From Cymbidium sinense (Eukaryota > Streptophyta > Magnoliopsida > Asparagales > Orchidaceae), in contig CM038214.1 in the NCBI GenBank assembly GCA_021442155.1, positions 318,773,001 to 318,837,000 of the forward strand: a DNA stretch of 64,000 nt, given 5' to 3'. How positions within the stretch are numbered: the first letter of the stretch is position 1; each line of letters starts with the position of its first letter. Under the pieces are notes generated by a model. The model was not told the origin of the DNA. It ran no database searches and was given only the letters and a program-made list of their open reading frames with translations. The translations under genes and the position numbers were made by a program. Below, one piece after another: positions 1 through 10,977 of this stretch.

Positions 1-37
1 TGATTTATTGGGAGATTCAGTTGTGGTATGTAGGGTG

Positions 38-2330
38 AATTCTAATGGATCCCTCCTCATGGAGCAGCAAGCCATGGAAGGTGATGAGGTTGATCAAGAA
101 AACACAGCACAATCAGCCCAACACCTTTGATATCAGTTAATGCAAAAAGATTAATAGAAAAATAAGATGGCAAGGCAGCTTGAGGACTTATTGGCAGTAG
201 TTTTAGTACTTCAGAAATAAGCCCCAATAGTTCATCCTACTACAGCTGATATTAGTTAGCCAAAGTTAGTGCATGTCTTGGACCCAGCCAAGACCTTACC
301 TCTCATTGAGCAATGTAGCACTAGCATGTATAGGAAGGTAGTGGAAAGTACCTCCATATAGGAGAAAGACATCAGATCCATGGTTGAGCTGCAAGTGAAG
401 GAAGCGTTGACTAAAGCCTGGGGAGGATCATCAGTTCCAAAGGGTAGACCCTACCCAGAGGAATTTGATACAATCCAATATCCCAAGGGTTTCATACCAC
501 CTTCCTTCAAAACCTTTGATGGCAGTGGAAACCCAAGGCAACATATTGCACACTTCAGGGCCAGTTGTTGCAACGTTGGTGGTAGCAATGCTTTACTATT
601 CTGCCTCTTCGTTAGTAGCCTAGCAGGGATTGCTTTCGATTGGTATGCTAAACTTTCCAACAAATTAGTAAAGACATTTTTTGAGTTGGACCAATTCTTT
701 ATCAAGAGGTTTACTGAAGATTAGCAAAGGGTTACTGTTGGTGATCTCATTTTTGCACAACAACACCTAGGTGAGTCCCTTTTGACTATATTCACCGATG
801 GCATAACCTGAGTATGAAATGCGAGCTGCAGCTATCTGAGCAATATGCCATTAAAATTCTTCAAAAGAATATCCATGGCCCGGTCACCTTTATGCTTAAG
901 GGCTTCACTATCAAAACATTTGAAAAGCTAATCAACAAGGTGGCTAGTCTACAAGGTGGCTAGTCTACAAGGAGAGGCCAGAAAGTTCCCTTTTCAAGGC
1001 TAGTTGCTCAAAGCAAAGCCATAGAAGGTCTATGAGTAGAAGTCAGGAGCAGTAATAATAGTAGAAAGGGGAAGCAACCAGCTAGAGATCAGTCTGAGAG
1101 ACCACAACCTCAGCAACCTTGGCTTCCACCTCCTTTACCACCACCGAGATAGCCCTATCGGCCTCCACAGCAGCCTCCATGACCAGCATTGCCACCTCCT
1201 TAGCCATACAACCAGCAAAAGTGGCACACATACCTGTCGCCAGGTAGCTATGGTCTACCTACTCTTTTAGATTAGCTTAATACACCTTATTCATTTAAGA
1301 GGGAGGTAATCCGGAAGATCTTTGAGCATCTCTTAAAGAAGCCTGATTTTTAGCTACCAAAGCCTAGAAGACTAGAAAAAGTAGGCAAAAGTCATGATCC
1401 TAACTTGTTCCCATACCATCATATGCTAGGCCATGTTTTGGAGGATTTATTCACATCTAAGGACTAGCTTGAACATAGCTTCGAGATTGGTGTTGTAGTT
1501 ATCCTAAAGGAATACCTTGTGGAACAACCATCCAGTTCCATTAGGGTAATCCTTGGGGATACATGTGATCCTTCCAAAACCAAAGAAGGTTGTGATATCT
1601 CTTTATCCAAAACCTCTAAAAAGATCATCTAGAAGATCAAGAAACTTTCCTTGCAGGTGCCTGAGTCAGCTTAAACCTCCAACATCAAGGAAGCTTTGCA
1701 AGTTGTAAGTGCTAACTCTAGGAAAGGGGAGCTCAGCAGTAACAGCATGTGTCAGCTAGGGATAGCCCAGTAGCACAACCATCAACTGAGTCTAGCCTTC
1801 AGTCTACCATTGCAGCTACCACATCGGTGACCTCCTCCACTTTAGCTAGTTCTTCTTCTTCTACTAGTAAACCTCTTGTATCGTTAGATAAGGGCATCAA
1901 ATCCCTTACCCCCACTTACTTTACTTGATTTCTACTTTGTACCTCCAATCAAATCCAAGAAATTGAAGAATAATGCAAGCTTGAATTACATCTACGTGAC
2001 TTCTAATGGGTTGTCTAATTCTATTCTTAATGATAACTCTTCAAGTCAAAATAACTATAATAATTTTGATCTTCCTCTTCCTAATTCAGAGTTGGACTTT
2101 CCTACTCTGAATACTATAAGTTTACCTCTTAAGATAGACTTGGATTCATCTGATTCTATGGGTCCCATAGGAGAAGCTGTAGGTGAGCTTGATGTGTAGG
2201 TAGAACCTTCCATTACCTTTCCACAAGAGATAACCAAACTCAACCTCCATAGTGGCAAGGCTCTACGTCCTAGGGCAGCACCTCAAGATAGAGAAAAATA
2301 AGTCATTGGTATAGAGGATTGAGAATCCCC
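38..2330 (+). pseudogene. gag polyprotein remnant (element A)
   Basis: The capsid part is best seen at 380-724, with the motif YPKGFIPPSFKTFDGSGNPR followed by a helical region ending FFIKRFTED. A TAG stop at 722-724 interrupts a frame that continues as QRVTVGDL. A reading frame is also open from the window edge to about 127, so the true start may be upstream. A 16-bp direct duplication at 936-967 shifts the frame. A proline/glutamine-rich stretch follows (about 1,080-1,250). Around 1,395-1,470 the frame reads FPYHHMLGHVLEDLF, which resembles a zinc-knuckle-like C..H...GH....C motif with both cysteines replaced. Downstream to 2,330 is a Ser/Asn-rich spacer. Gag forms the particle shell in this family; this copy is non-functional. 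Fragment D (12,755-15,003, - strand) carries a related gag. Confidence 0.85.
936..967 (+). repeat. 16-bp direct duplication inside gag
   Basis: The 16-mer CAAGGTGGCTAGTCTA occurs twice head to tail (936-951 and 952-967). Sixteen is not a multiple of three, so it shifts the gag frame. Replication slippage or repair of a break would explain it. Confidence 0.9.
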
Positions 2331-2349
2331 TCCAATAGATGCTCCACCC

Positions 2350-3072
2350 ATGGATATGCTTATGGAGGATCAGCCTAAAGTGGACTACAATGTCTTCTCT
2401 CATCTAACAAAGTTGCCATCTAAGTTAAGCATATATGATGCCCTTGCCTTATCTAAAGAGATGAGGGCATCACTAATCAAGGCTATTCTTGATTCTAAAA
2501 TATGCTTAGCTCAGCTGACCACTATAGGTGAGGAGGCACATTACACAAAAGAAGCTCAAAGGATCACCTTCACAGATGAAGACCTTCTTCTGGTGGACTT
2601 AGAGCACAACCGCCCCTCTACATCACTGACATGGATAGGTTCATGCCGAGTTCTCATTGATTTAGGTGCGGAGCATTATGAGTCTAAAGACCCTGCTTAA
2701 GGATCCATACACTCGAGGAGATCGATGATGTTGAGAGGATTCAATGAACAAGGAGAGCTGGCTTTAGGTTCCATAGTGTTACCTTTGGAGATAGGTGACT
2801 GGAAGACTGAAGCCAAATTTTACATCATTGATTCGAATACTTCATTCATTTCTTTGCTCATTAGGCTTTGGATACATCAGAATAAGATAATTATATCCTC
2901 CCTCCATCAGTGCATCAAGTTTAGAAAAGATGGAATTGAATACCATGTCAATGGATATGAAAAGCCATTTTTAGTTAGAGAGGTTGAGATTTATGAGGAT
3001 GCAACCTACTATCTTCCTCAAAACACCCTTTCTCATGAACTTGGAGAAAAATCAAATTCAAAAGAAAAATAA
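2350..3072 (+). pseudogene. Aspartic protease domain remnant (element A)
   Basis: The frame at 2,350-2,700 contains a helical leader (YDALALSKEMRASLIKA) and then the protease active-site region RVLIDLGAE near 2,646-2,675, with Asp-Leu-Gly in the place of the retroviral-type D-(S/T)-G triad. A TAA at 2,698-2,700 and a frame change follow, and the second half continues at 2,725-3,072 (GFNEQGELALGS, then a flap-like WIHQNK...LHQCIKF segment). In this family the protease is a homodimer that cuts the polyprotein. The D-L-G variant is typical of this family branch, but the frame breaks make this copy dead. The same downstream segment occurs on the - strand at 49,501-49,683 and 58,753-58,935. Confidence 0.85.
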
Positions 3073-4017
3073 AATGAAAAAAAAAAGAAAAGGCAAAAGA
3101 AAAAGAAAAAAAATGAAAATCCAAGTGAACAAGAAAGGGAATTGAGGAAGAAGTAGAATCACATATTACATTCCACCCACAGTTCATTCCATCATATGGA
3201 CATGTGGGTATGATGTCTCAACCCCCACCAGACAGAGGTAGAGGCAAAAATAGTGGGAGTTCTAGAGGTGGAAGACCCCCTGGTTGTCCATCAACCAACA
3301 GAGGTCATGTTCCAGTCCATAGGAGTACCCCTACTATTCACATAACCTTGAAATCCAGCTCAGAGGATGAGTCTAATGTGATTAGTATACCAGCCAACCC
3401 CACTCAGTAGGTTTCATTGGAGGTAACTTTCGATCCCAGATGAAGATGATTCTAGACAAAGCAAAGTATTTGAATCAGGTTTATGTGAAACCATTAGGCA
3501 GCACTTGGGAACCTTAGCTCTAACCTCACTTTCATCTAAAAAAGTTGAAGGTTTAGTAGTTAAGGAAGTCCCTATGTAAAGTGATAAGAGATTCTTTTGG
3601 GATCATCATCCTCAAGTCCAAAGTTGATGTAGAGGAGGATACAATTAAAGAATTAATGGAATTACCATTTTTTACTCATCTTATGTTCATAATCTTATAT
3701 AGAAAGGTTTGGTTCCTCATACATGGTCGCAGTCGAGTAATTTTAAAAGGCTATGAAATAATAAAGGGAAGCACAAAGCAAGACTAGGATTTGGTAGTGG
3801 ATCCAAACGATGATGATGCTAGTTGTCACCAATCATTTGGAAACTGATAGGTTCTTTTCACACACCCCCAAATCTTATGAGAATGTGTTTAGAAACTTCA
3901 GATGATCCAGATGATCTCCAAATCAAAGAGGCACTGCCATAATTCAAAGAGGAGATTCATTCAACAATAGACAAGCTTAAAGAAATCAACCTCAGAATAG
4001 AAGAAAATCCATGCCCG
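3073..4017 (+). pseudogene. Lys-rich and Arg/Gly-rich linker between protease and RT (element A)
   Basis: A purine tract at 3,072-3,118 encodes a run of lysines. It is followed at 3,204-3,410 by a PPPDRGRG / SSRGGRPPG segment and PVHRSTPTIHI. A third part (about 3,490-3,830) has SSSKVDVEED and ELMELPF. Each part has a counterpart in - strand copies B (48,850-49,470) and C (58,102-58,720), where the lysine tract appears as a TTTTTC polypyrimidine run on the + strand. The linker is therefore a conserved part of this element family and not random sequence. Its function is unknown; basic RG-rich segments often bind nucleic acid, but this is inference. Stops and a frame change show decay. Confidence 0.7.
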
Positions 4018-4980
4018 ATGTACATCAATTCATTACTGAATGAAGAAGAAACCAATGACTTAGTTAGGCTATTGAATGAGTTTAAAGACTGCTTCGCATG
4101 GAGTTATGAAGAGATGCTTGAATTATCCCCTAACATAGCATCCCACAAGCTAGCAATAGATCCTAATGCTACCACTATTAAGCAATCTCCTAGATGCATG
4201 CGATTAGAAATTGAACAATAGGTCATTTCTGAAGTCAAGAAATTGATTGATGCTAGTTTCATCAGGGAAGAAAAATATCCTACATGGTTAGCCAGTGTCA
4301 TCCCAGCTAAGAAGAAGAATGGCCAAATTTTCATATGCATCAAATTTAAGGACTTAAACAAGGCATGTCCTGAGGATGAGTTTCCTCTTCCTATACCAGA
4401 ATTAATGGTGGAGATCGCCTCATCTCATGCAATTTTCTCTTTCATGGATGGGTTGTCTGGCTACAACCAAATTAAGATGTCTCCTAAAGATGAAAGAAAC
4501 ACTACTTTTCAAACCCCGATCGGAATCTTTTGTTATAGGGTCATGCGCCTTAAAATGTCGGTGCAACGGGCCATGACTCAGATCTTCAATGAACTCATCC
4601 ACCATCAGGTTGAGTGCTACGTTGATAATCTAGTAGCCAAGTGTAGAGAAAAGAAAGACCATCTCTTTAACTTGAGAGTAGTTTTTGAACAATTAAGACA
4701 ATATAACCTCAAAATGAATCCCCTGAAGTGTGCATTTGGAGTAGCTTCAGGAAAATTCCTTGGGTTTGTTGTTCGACAATGGGAAATAGAAATAGATCCA
4801 AAAAAGATCAAAGATATCTTAGAAATGCCATCTCCTAAGAGTTTAACTCAACTCAGATATTTCTAAGGATGGCTGACGTATCTAAGAAGCTTTATCTCCA
4901 ACCTATCAAAAAAATGCAATCCATTTTCCACACTTATCAAAAAGGATGCCAAGTGCAAGTGGGATGACAAGTTTTAGCAT
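4018..4980 (+). pseudogene. Reverse transcriptase domain, catalytic site altered (element A)
   Basis: A pre-RT segment (4,018-4,221, FKDCFAWSYEEM) ends at a TAG (4,219-4,221) and the frame resumes at 4,243-4,866. Visible RT motifs are the VIPAKKKNGQ strand, FKDLNKACPEDEFPLP, FMDGLSGYNQIKM (palm, first catalytic Asp) and the primer-grip region. The second catalytic motif, normally YVDD, reads YVDN at 4,618-4,629, so the last Asp is Asn. The thumb segment continues past a TAA at 4,864-4,866 to KKDAKCKWDD (about 4,960). RT copies element RNA to DNA. The D-to-N change alone should abolish activity. Copies B and C keep YVDD. Confidence 0.92.
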
Positions 4981-5084
4981 ACCTTTGAAGATATCAAGTA
5001 GTATTTGGTGATGCTGCTAGTTTTAATAGCCCCTATCCCGAGTCATCAATCAGATTGTCAGGTCCTACAAGGTTCTCAAACCCA

Positions 5085-5262
5085 AGCTTCATCATTACCA
5101 AAAGTATACCATGAAGCTCTTAGCCCAAATTGCTAAAGTCACCATCTACAAGGTTCCCTGAGCAGCGAATGTAGTAGCAGATGCTTTAGCCAAACTTGCC
5201 AAAGAATTGGCATGTTTAGAAGATGAGTCCATTTGAATAAGGGTCCAAAATAGATAAATCCT
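5085..5262 (+). pseudogene. C-terminal remnant of RNase H (element A, large internal deletion)
   Basis: The frame reads YTMKLLAQIAKVTIYKV, then a TGA, then ADALAKLAKELACLEDES. It matches the end of the second RNase H domain of - strand copies B (46,600-46,670) and C (55,860-55,930). Between the RT thumb (about 5,055) and this remnant, the first RNase H and most of the second are missing. About 1 kb is therefore deleted relative to B, with the join near 5,060-5,085. The last metal-binding Asp of this domain (ADALAK) is present here, whereas B and C have Tyr at that place. Confidence 0.75.
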
Positions 5263-6474
5263 ATCCCTTATTGATGTTGAACTCATCGAGAGACTTTCTC
5301 TTGAATGGGAGGTTATCGTTTCCTATAAGGATAAGGAGGGATTGGAGGCCGCTTTATAGAATATGTCAACAAAACTATCTCAAGAAAAGTCACAATCCCA
5401 TCAAGTGTAGAGAGATCTCTCTGATCCTCGCTGGATGGTTACACATAAGCCCAAGCCCGGCACATCAATCTGCCAAAGATGAAGAAAAGATCAAGAAACT
5501 AGGATACTACTTGATTAGATGCATGCATGGATGAAGTTAGGAGATGCCATTAGTGTCAAGTACATAGTGTGGTTCTCCACCAACCACCCAACATTCTGCA
5601 CCCTAGATTGGCCTCATGGACATTTGAGTGTTAGGGTACCAACATTGTGGGTTCAATCGATCCTCCTTCCAAAGGTCATCAATCATCTTAGTTGTCACCG
5701 ACTACTTTTTCAAGTGGGCAGAAGCCATCCCACTCCGAGAGGTCACAACTTAGCATGTGCTTCAGTTTTTAAGGAACCATATCGTATATAGGTTTGGGGT
5801 GCCTTGATGAATTATATCTGATAAAGGTACTGCACGAAAAAGCACCAAGATCAATAGCTTCTCTAAAAGATAATGTATAGATTGGAGATACTCCACCATC
5901 TACTACACCAAAGCAAATGGCTTAGCAAAAGCATTCAACAAAACCCTCATCCAAATATTGAAGAAGACTCTTGATTACAATAAACGATAGTGGAACAAGC
6001 AGTTGGTTGAAGCCTTGTGTGCCTACCGCACCACTTACTGAACTCCAACTCATCAACCCCATTTTTCTTAGTATATAGGTCCGAAGCTGTTCTATCTTTA
6101 GAAGTTCAAGTCTTGTCACTAAATATAGCATTGGCTAGCAAGATCACTATAGAGCAGAATGTGAAGTTACGATTAGAAGAGCTTGAGGTTTGGAGGAGAG
6201 TCACCTGAACCTCGAGTTATACAAGGCCAAAATGATTCAAGCTCACAACAAGCTGGTCCGCCCTAAGTCTTTCTGAGTTAGAGAACTTATGTTAGTCCTA
6301 GGGAGACCAATTGTTGCCCATCGAAAGATGGGAGGCATGTTTGAACCCACTTGGGAAGGCCCCTATGTCATAGAGAAGGCCTATCGAGGAGGATCTTATC
6401 AGCTTATTAATTATAAAGGGGAACACCAGATGCTTCCAATTAATGTGCTCTATCTAAAGAAATATTACCCATGA
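5263..6474 (+). pseudogene. Integrase remnant, catalytic Glu replaced (element A)
   Basis: The N-terminal zinc-binding part is mostly lost. The catalytic core starts near 5,690 (VVTDYFFKWAEAIPLREVTT, holding the first Asp). It continues through FGVP and ISDKGT (second Asp, about 5,810-5,830) to ANGLAKAFNKTL near 5,917-5,950. The third catalytic residue is expected to be Glu in ANGLAEAF, as in copy B, but here it is Lys. The C-terminal domain is readable at 6,289-6,474 (MGGMFEPTWEGPYVIEKAYRGG, ending LYLKKYYP and a stop), which is the usual end of pol in this group. No chromodomain is seen, as expected for the Tat lineage. Integrase joins element DNA to the chromosome; this copy cannot. Confidence 0.88.
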
Positions 6475-9010
6475 AATAAATTGTGTTTGAAAATAATTCT
6501 ATCAATCAACAAAAATATGATTATATTTCATCGAACTCTTCGATTCTTTCGAAGCATTGTTTGCTTGTCTTACGAATCTACCATGACGTGTTTAGGGTAG
6601 GTGTAAGAGTCCCCCAGTGGCATCATATCCCTCTTTCACAACACAAACACAATCTCCCTATGCTATTAGAATAGGTGTGAGAGAATCCAAGAGGCATCCT
6701 ATTTTGATTAGTACAACTAAGTTATGTGTAAGAGATCCCAAGCAGCATCCTTTCTTAGTGGAAATCCCATTTACCATTCGTGGCACCACTTCATCAAATC
6801 TCCAAGCGTGTTTAAGGTAGGTGTAAGAGTCAACCAGAGGCGTCCTATTCCTTTTTACACATGAACAACAATAAACACAAATCTTTTATCTCAAGCTATT
6901 TGATGTGCGAGAAAGCCCCCTATGGCACTCACTCATTAGCTGTTCTAAGTCGGGTCTACATACTACCTCACTAGTATGTCACCCCAGTGGTCACTTGTTG
7001 GAGGATGTGAGTCCCCATGCTTTCTTCCTAACTTGACCATTGCAAACCAACAAACTCCTTGTTAGTGTGGTAGACTTCACTGCCCAGCTAGTAAGGTATA
7101 TTGTGTTGATTTTATTTAAGATGATGTGTGTCCCCGTGCTTTCTTCTTGAACTAATCATCATGATCTAACTAGGTCGAGTATGTTTGAGGTTTAGGATAA
7201 GTCCCCTAGAGGCTCCTTTCCTCTTGACTACGTTTGAGACAATGTAAGTCCCCAAGTGGCATTCACTCAAGATGCCCTGGTCGGATCGCAGCCGAACCCG
7301 GACTATCCCTACTATAAGAGGATGTGAGTCCCTGAGCTTTTTTCTAGGTTGATTGTTGCAAATCGATGGGCACCTTAGATTGGTTGATGTTCACTATGCT
7401 GATAGCAACTCACCTGGTGGATACACCACTCTTGGCAGATGTGAGTCCCCACACTTTCTCTTTGATTTGGCCACCGAATACCTATTGGATATATGACTAT
7501 CCATGTTATTTTCTCCAGGGTTTTAGATTAAGCCCTTAGCAGCCCAATCCCCTACGAGCACTCTATTTGGATCTTGTCCATTATGATCCCATTTAGACAC
7601 TACTCGGGTTACTTTTGGATTAGACAGTCCCACTTTCCAAGTAGCCACCCCTATGGTTGGAGAATTTGTTCAGCGGATGCACAGATTATCCTTTGGTTCA
7701 AGAAATTTGAGATAAGTTTAGGCTGATATAGGCTCCTTCTCAATTTTAGCCCTTGCAAACTAATAGGGCCCACGATAAACAAACTAAATAAAATAAAGAA
7801 AATTAATTCGCTTGTGGATTAGGAATTCAAGCCCCTGAAGGGCCCCTTTTTCCAAACTAGCATCCTATCTTTAAGGCAGTGTTAGTATAATTCCCTATAG
7901 GAATTTCCTGGCTACCTGAGTTGAGATAAGTCCCCCAGTCGACACTCACTCCATAGTCGCCTTTAGGTTGGGTTCAATCTATTTTGTTACCAGTAGGTTA
8001 CCCCGACAATCATTCTGCTTTGGAAGATGTAAGACTATGATGCATTCCTCCTAGCATGACTGTCACAAACCGATAGTAGCCTTAGGTTGGGTTTGGTTTG
8101 TTGCCCAAAGAAATCGATCACCCTAGTGGTATTTTGTAGTGGAAGATGTGATTCACCGAGCTTTCTTCCTTTCATTTCATCATTGGAAACTGAAAGGCAC
8201 TCCTTTGGTTGGATAGTTCTCCCATCGCCCGGAAAGCTATTCCTTTTAGTTCAGAAAATCTAAGGTAGGTCTAGGCTGATATAAGCTCCTTCTCATTATG
8301 ATCCATCACAAACTAATGAAATCCATCAAAACAAATCTAAAAAATGAAATTAACCTTGACTAACTTTGAGTTGATCTAAGTTCCCCAGTGGCATTCACTC
8401 AATAATCAGTCCTAGGTTGGGTTCAATCTATTGCCTTGCCAATAGATTACCCCAGTAACTAGTCTCTACTTTGGAGGATATAAGTCTACTATGCTTTCTT
8501 CCTAGTACAGCTTCTGTATACCAGAAGGCATCCCTTTCATTGGCTAGTCCTACTATGTGTTTAGTAGACTACCCCTTTGGAGTGGTAAATCTGAATTAGG
8601 TCTAGGCCTCCGTGGCCCATACTCAGTGCAGTCCACTGCAAACCAATCGACCCATCTTAAAATCCAAATCTAAATATTGAGACAAATTTAACCCTCTTCC
8701 CTAGTGGAAGTTTCACCTCAGCGAGACTTAAATCAAATCAAACCTCTCATCCCCTTGCGGATGCCTTGAACTTGCTTCCCTAGTGGAAGGTTCACAAATT
8801 CTGTACCTAGTGGATTCCTCTTTCCCTCTCTTATGTCCTTGACATAAGTAGAGCCACATTGCATTAAGTTTTGGATTCTTCTACACCTCATGTTAAGGAG
8901 TAGATAGTTTGTTTTAGTGCATGTGATCGATCGATGTTGTTGATCATTTCGGTCAACACCAATACATGCGGTGTTCCTTGTCAGTCACACCATATCTATT
9001 GGGTGCCCTT
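6475..9010 (+). repeat. 3' non-coding region of element A with internal imperfect repeats
   Basis: No coding signal. The stretch is made of imperfect repeats. Four short units around GTGTAAGAGTC...GGCATCC lie at about 6,596-6,850. Further units carrying GATGTGAGTCCCC follow at about 7,006, 7,318 and 7,438. Longer units marked by TAGGCTGATATA...CTCCTTCTCA recur near 7,720 and 8,270, with a weaker one near 8,600. The reverse complement of the same region follows integrase in copies B (42,655-45,249) and C (53,209-54,430). Long 3' non-coding regions full of tandem repeats between integrase and the LTR are known in Tat/Ogre-type elements. No clear purine-rich polypurine tract is seen just before 9,011. 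Confidence 0.75.
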
Positions 9011-9312
9011 TGTTGACCTCATTTTTAGAATGAGATCTCAACCCCTCCATCTTAGACATGGGACTTCTCTTATACTTTAAGAGTTCCTTAGTCTTAAGGC
9101 ACATCTAGTGATTAGGTGGACACTCAACCTTGCCCTAGAGACTTAGAAGAGTTAGCCATAGGAATAGGTCATGCCTTAGGGGTGTTAGGAAAATCTGCCT
9201 ACCCTATAGCTTGAAACACCTTCCTTACTTCCTTCCATCAAGTCAAAATCCAAACTCAAATCAATGCCATGTGATTGTGATTGAAATTCCAAGTTCAAAA
9301 TATTTCTTAAGT

Positions 9313-9975
9313 CCTTAATTTCATCTTAAGGACTTAATTTAAATCATATTCAAACCAATTCAAATTGATGAAATTTTCTCATAGCTAATTAATATTCTCA
9401 TTTATATGCACATATATAAATGAAATATAAATTCAAATCAATCAAACTAAACTCAAAACTCAAATCCAAAACTTCAAAATTTCATAAGTCCTTTAAATTT
9501 CCTCTTAAGGACTTAGCCTAGATCATCTTCAAATCAATTCAAATTCATGAAAGTTTCTCATAACTCATTTATATTCTCATTTATATTCACATATATAAAT
9601 GAAATATAAATTCAAATCAATCAAACTAAACTCAAAAAACTCAAATCCAAAACTCCAAAATTTCTTAAGTCCTTTAAATTTCCTCTTAAGGACTTAGCCT
9701 AGATCATCTTCAAATCAATTCAAATTAAATTTTCATAACTCATTTATATTCACATATATAAATGAAATATAAATTTCAATCAAACCAAATTCAAATACTC
9801 AAGTTCCAAAATCCAAAATTTCCTAAGTACTTTAAATTTCCTTTTAAGGACTTAGCCTAGATCATGATCAAATCACTTCAAATCCTTGAAATTTTCTCAT
9901 AATCGAATTTTATTCTCATTTATATTCACATATATAAATGAAATATAAATTCAAACAGTCAAAACAAATTCCAAA
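9313..9975 (+). repeat. Four tandem units of about 160-180 bp inside block X
   Basis: Units start at about 9,313, 9,487, 9,666 and 9,826. Each runs AAGTCCTTTAAATTTCCTCT, TAAGGACTTAGCCTAGATCA, then TCATTTATATTCACATATAT and AAATGAAATATAAATTCAAA. The last copy is the most diverged. The matching place in the X blocks at 49,778 and 59,030 has no such array, so the expansion is specific to this copy. Confidence 0.85.
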
Positions 9976-10937
9976 AATCAAACTCAAAGTCATTCAAAAT
10001 CCAACCTAAGCCTTTCAAGCCAAAATCTTGAACTTAGCCAAATCAACTTCAAATCAAGCCAAACTCTTGATTTTCCTTCATGATTCAATTAATCCTTCAA
10101 TCATGAATCCAAATATAAATACAAACTTGAATCACTTAATCAAAACTCAAAAGTCAAGCCAAAATCCTTTTCATGTTCACCCTTTGAACTTGAAATTGTC
10201 AAATGAATCAAAACCTATTTTACTTCAAACCACTTGCAAATGGATTTATATTTCAATCATAAGTCCATATGCAAGTTTAATCAAACTCAAATCAAGCTTT
10301 GACCAAGCCATTTGACCCACTTAGGCTCACTTGACCCAAAGTGACCTAAAGTACCCTTTGTGAGCCAAATTCTAATCCTAACCAAATTGGATTGAACTAA
10401 GCTCACCTATGACTCTTATCATGATTAACAATCATCATGAGATGATCAATCAAGCAAATTAGGTCAAACCAAGTAAAAGCTAAGGGTTGACCAAGTCAAC
10501 ACCTAACCAAAATGAAATCCAACATAGCCAAAAACCACCATAGGCCAAATTGATTGAAACCAATGATCTAAGTTCATTCATGACCAATGTTTGAACTTGA
10601 CCAAGTCAACAATTGAGCCTAACGTAGTCCAATTGGCCACCTTACCGAAGTTGGCCCAACTTGACCTAAAAAATCAAAATGGGTCAAAACTTGATCTAAG
10701 CCAAATTGATTGAAACCAATGGGTCAAGTTCATTCCAAATCATTTGTTGAACTTGACCAAATCCTCAATTTGGCCAACTAGACCTAACCTAGCCCAATTG
10801 ACCTTGAACTTAACTTGGCCTAAAAGGGTTATATTGAGACAAATTTAAACTTAACCAAAAATTGATTTGAAATAAAGATACCAATCCACTTCATATGACT
10901 AATTAAACCTAAACCTACCCATGACCTAGCTCAAATA

Positions 10938-10977
10938 GGTCAAATGGGTCAAATTGGTCAACTTGACCCATTTGACC
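10938..10977. repeat. Perfect 15-bp inverted repeat, 10-bp loop
   Basis: Left arm GGTCAAATGGGTCAA (10,938-10,952) and right arm TTGACCCATTTGACC (10,963-10,977) are exact reverse complements. It sits in the TTGACC/GGTCAA-rich part of block X and could fold into a hairpin. Confidence 0.9.

Larger units (their letters stand above)
1..9010 (+). mobile_element. Decayed Ty3/gypsy LTR retrotransposon A, Tat lineage, internal region
   Basis: Seen: degraded coding blocks in the order gag, aspartic protease, basic linker, reverse transcriptase, RNase H remnant, integrase, then a long non-coding 3' region, all on the + strand. This order is that of Ty3/gypsy elements (order Pol PR-RT-RH-IN). Related copies B and C in this window keep two RNase H domains, which is the hallmark of the plant Tat lineage. 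The left LTR and primer-binding site lie outside the window or are lost. The element cannot move: all genes carry stops, and RT and IN each have a changed catalytic residue. Stops are often TAG or TAA where relatives have CAG or CAA. Family assignment is strong; the exact sublineage within Tat is not settled. Confidence 0.9.

Noticed and set aside
380..724. Stand-alone 114-residue protein gene
   Set aside because: It is the capsid part of gag in a longer decayed element; the frame continues past the stop with family sequence.
8840..9010. Polypurine tract and primer-binding site for element A
   Set aside because: No purine-rich tract stands before the TG at 9,011, and no tRNA-complementary site is seen near the window start; LTR limits therefore stay uncertain.
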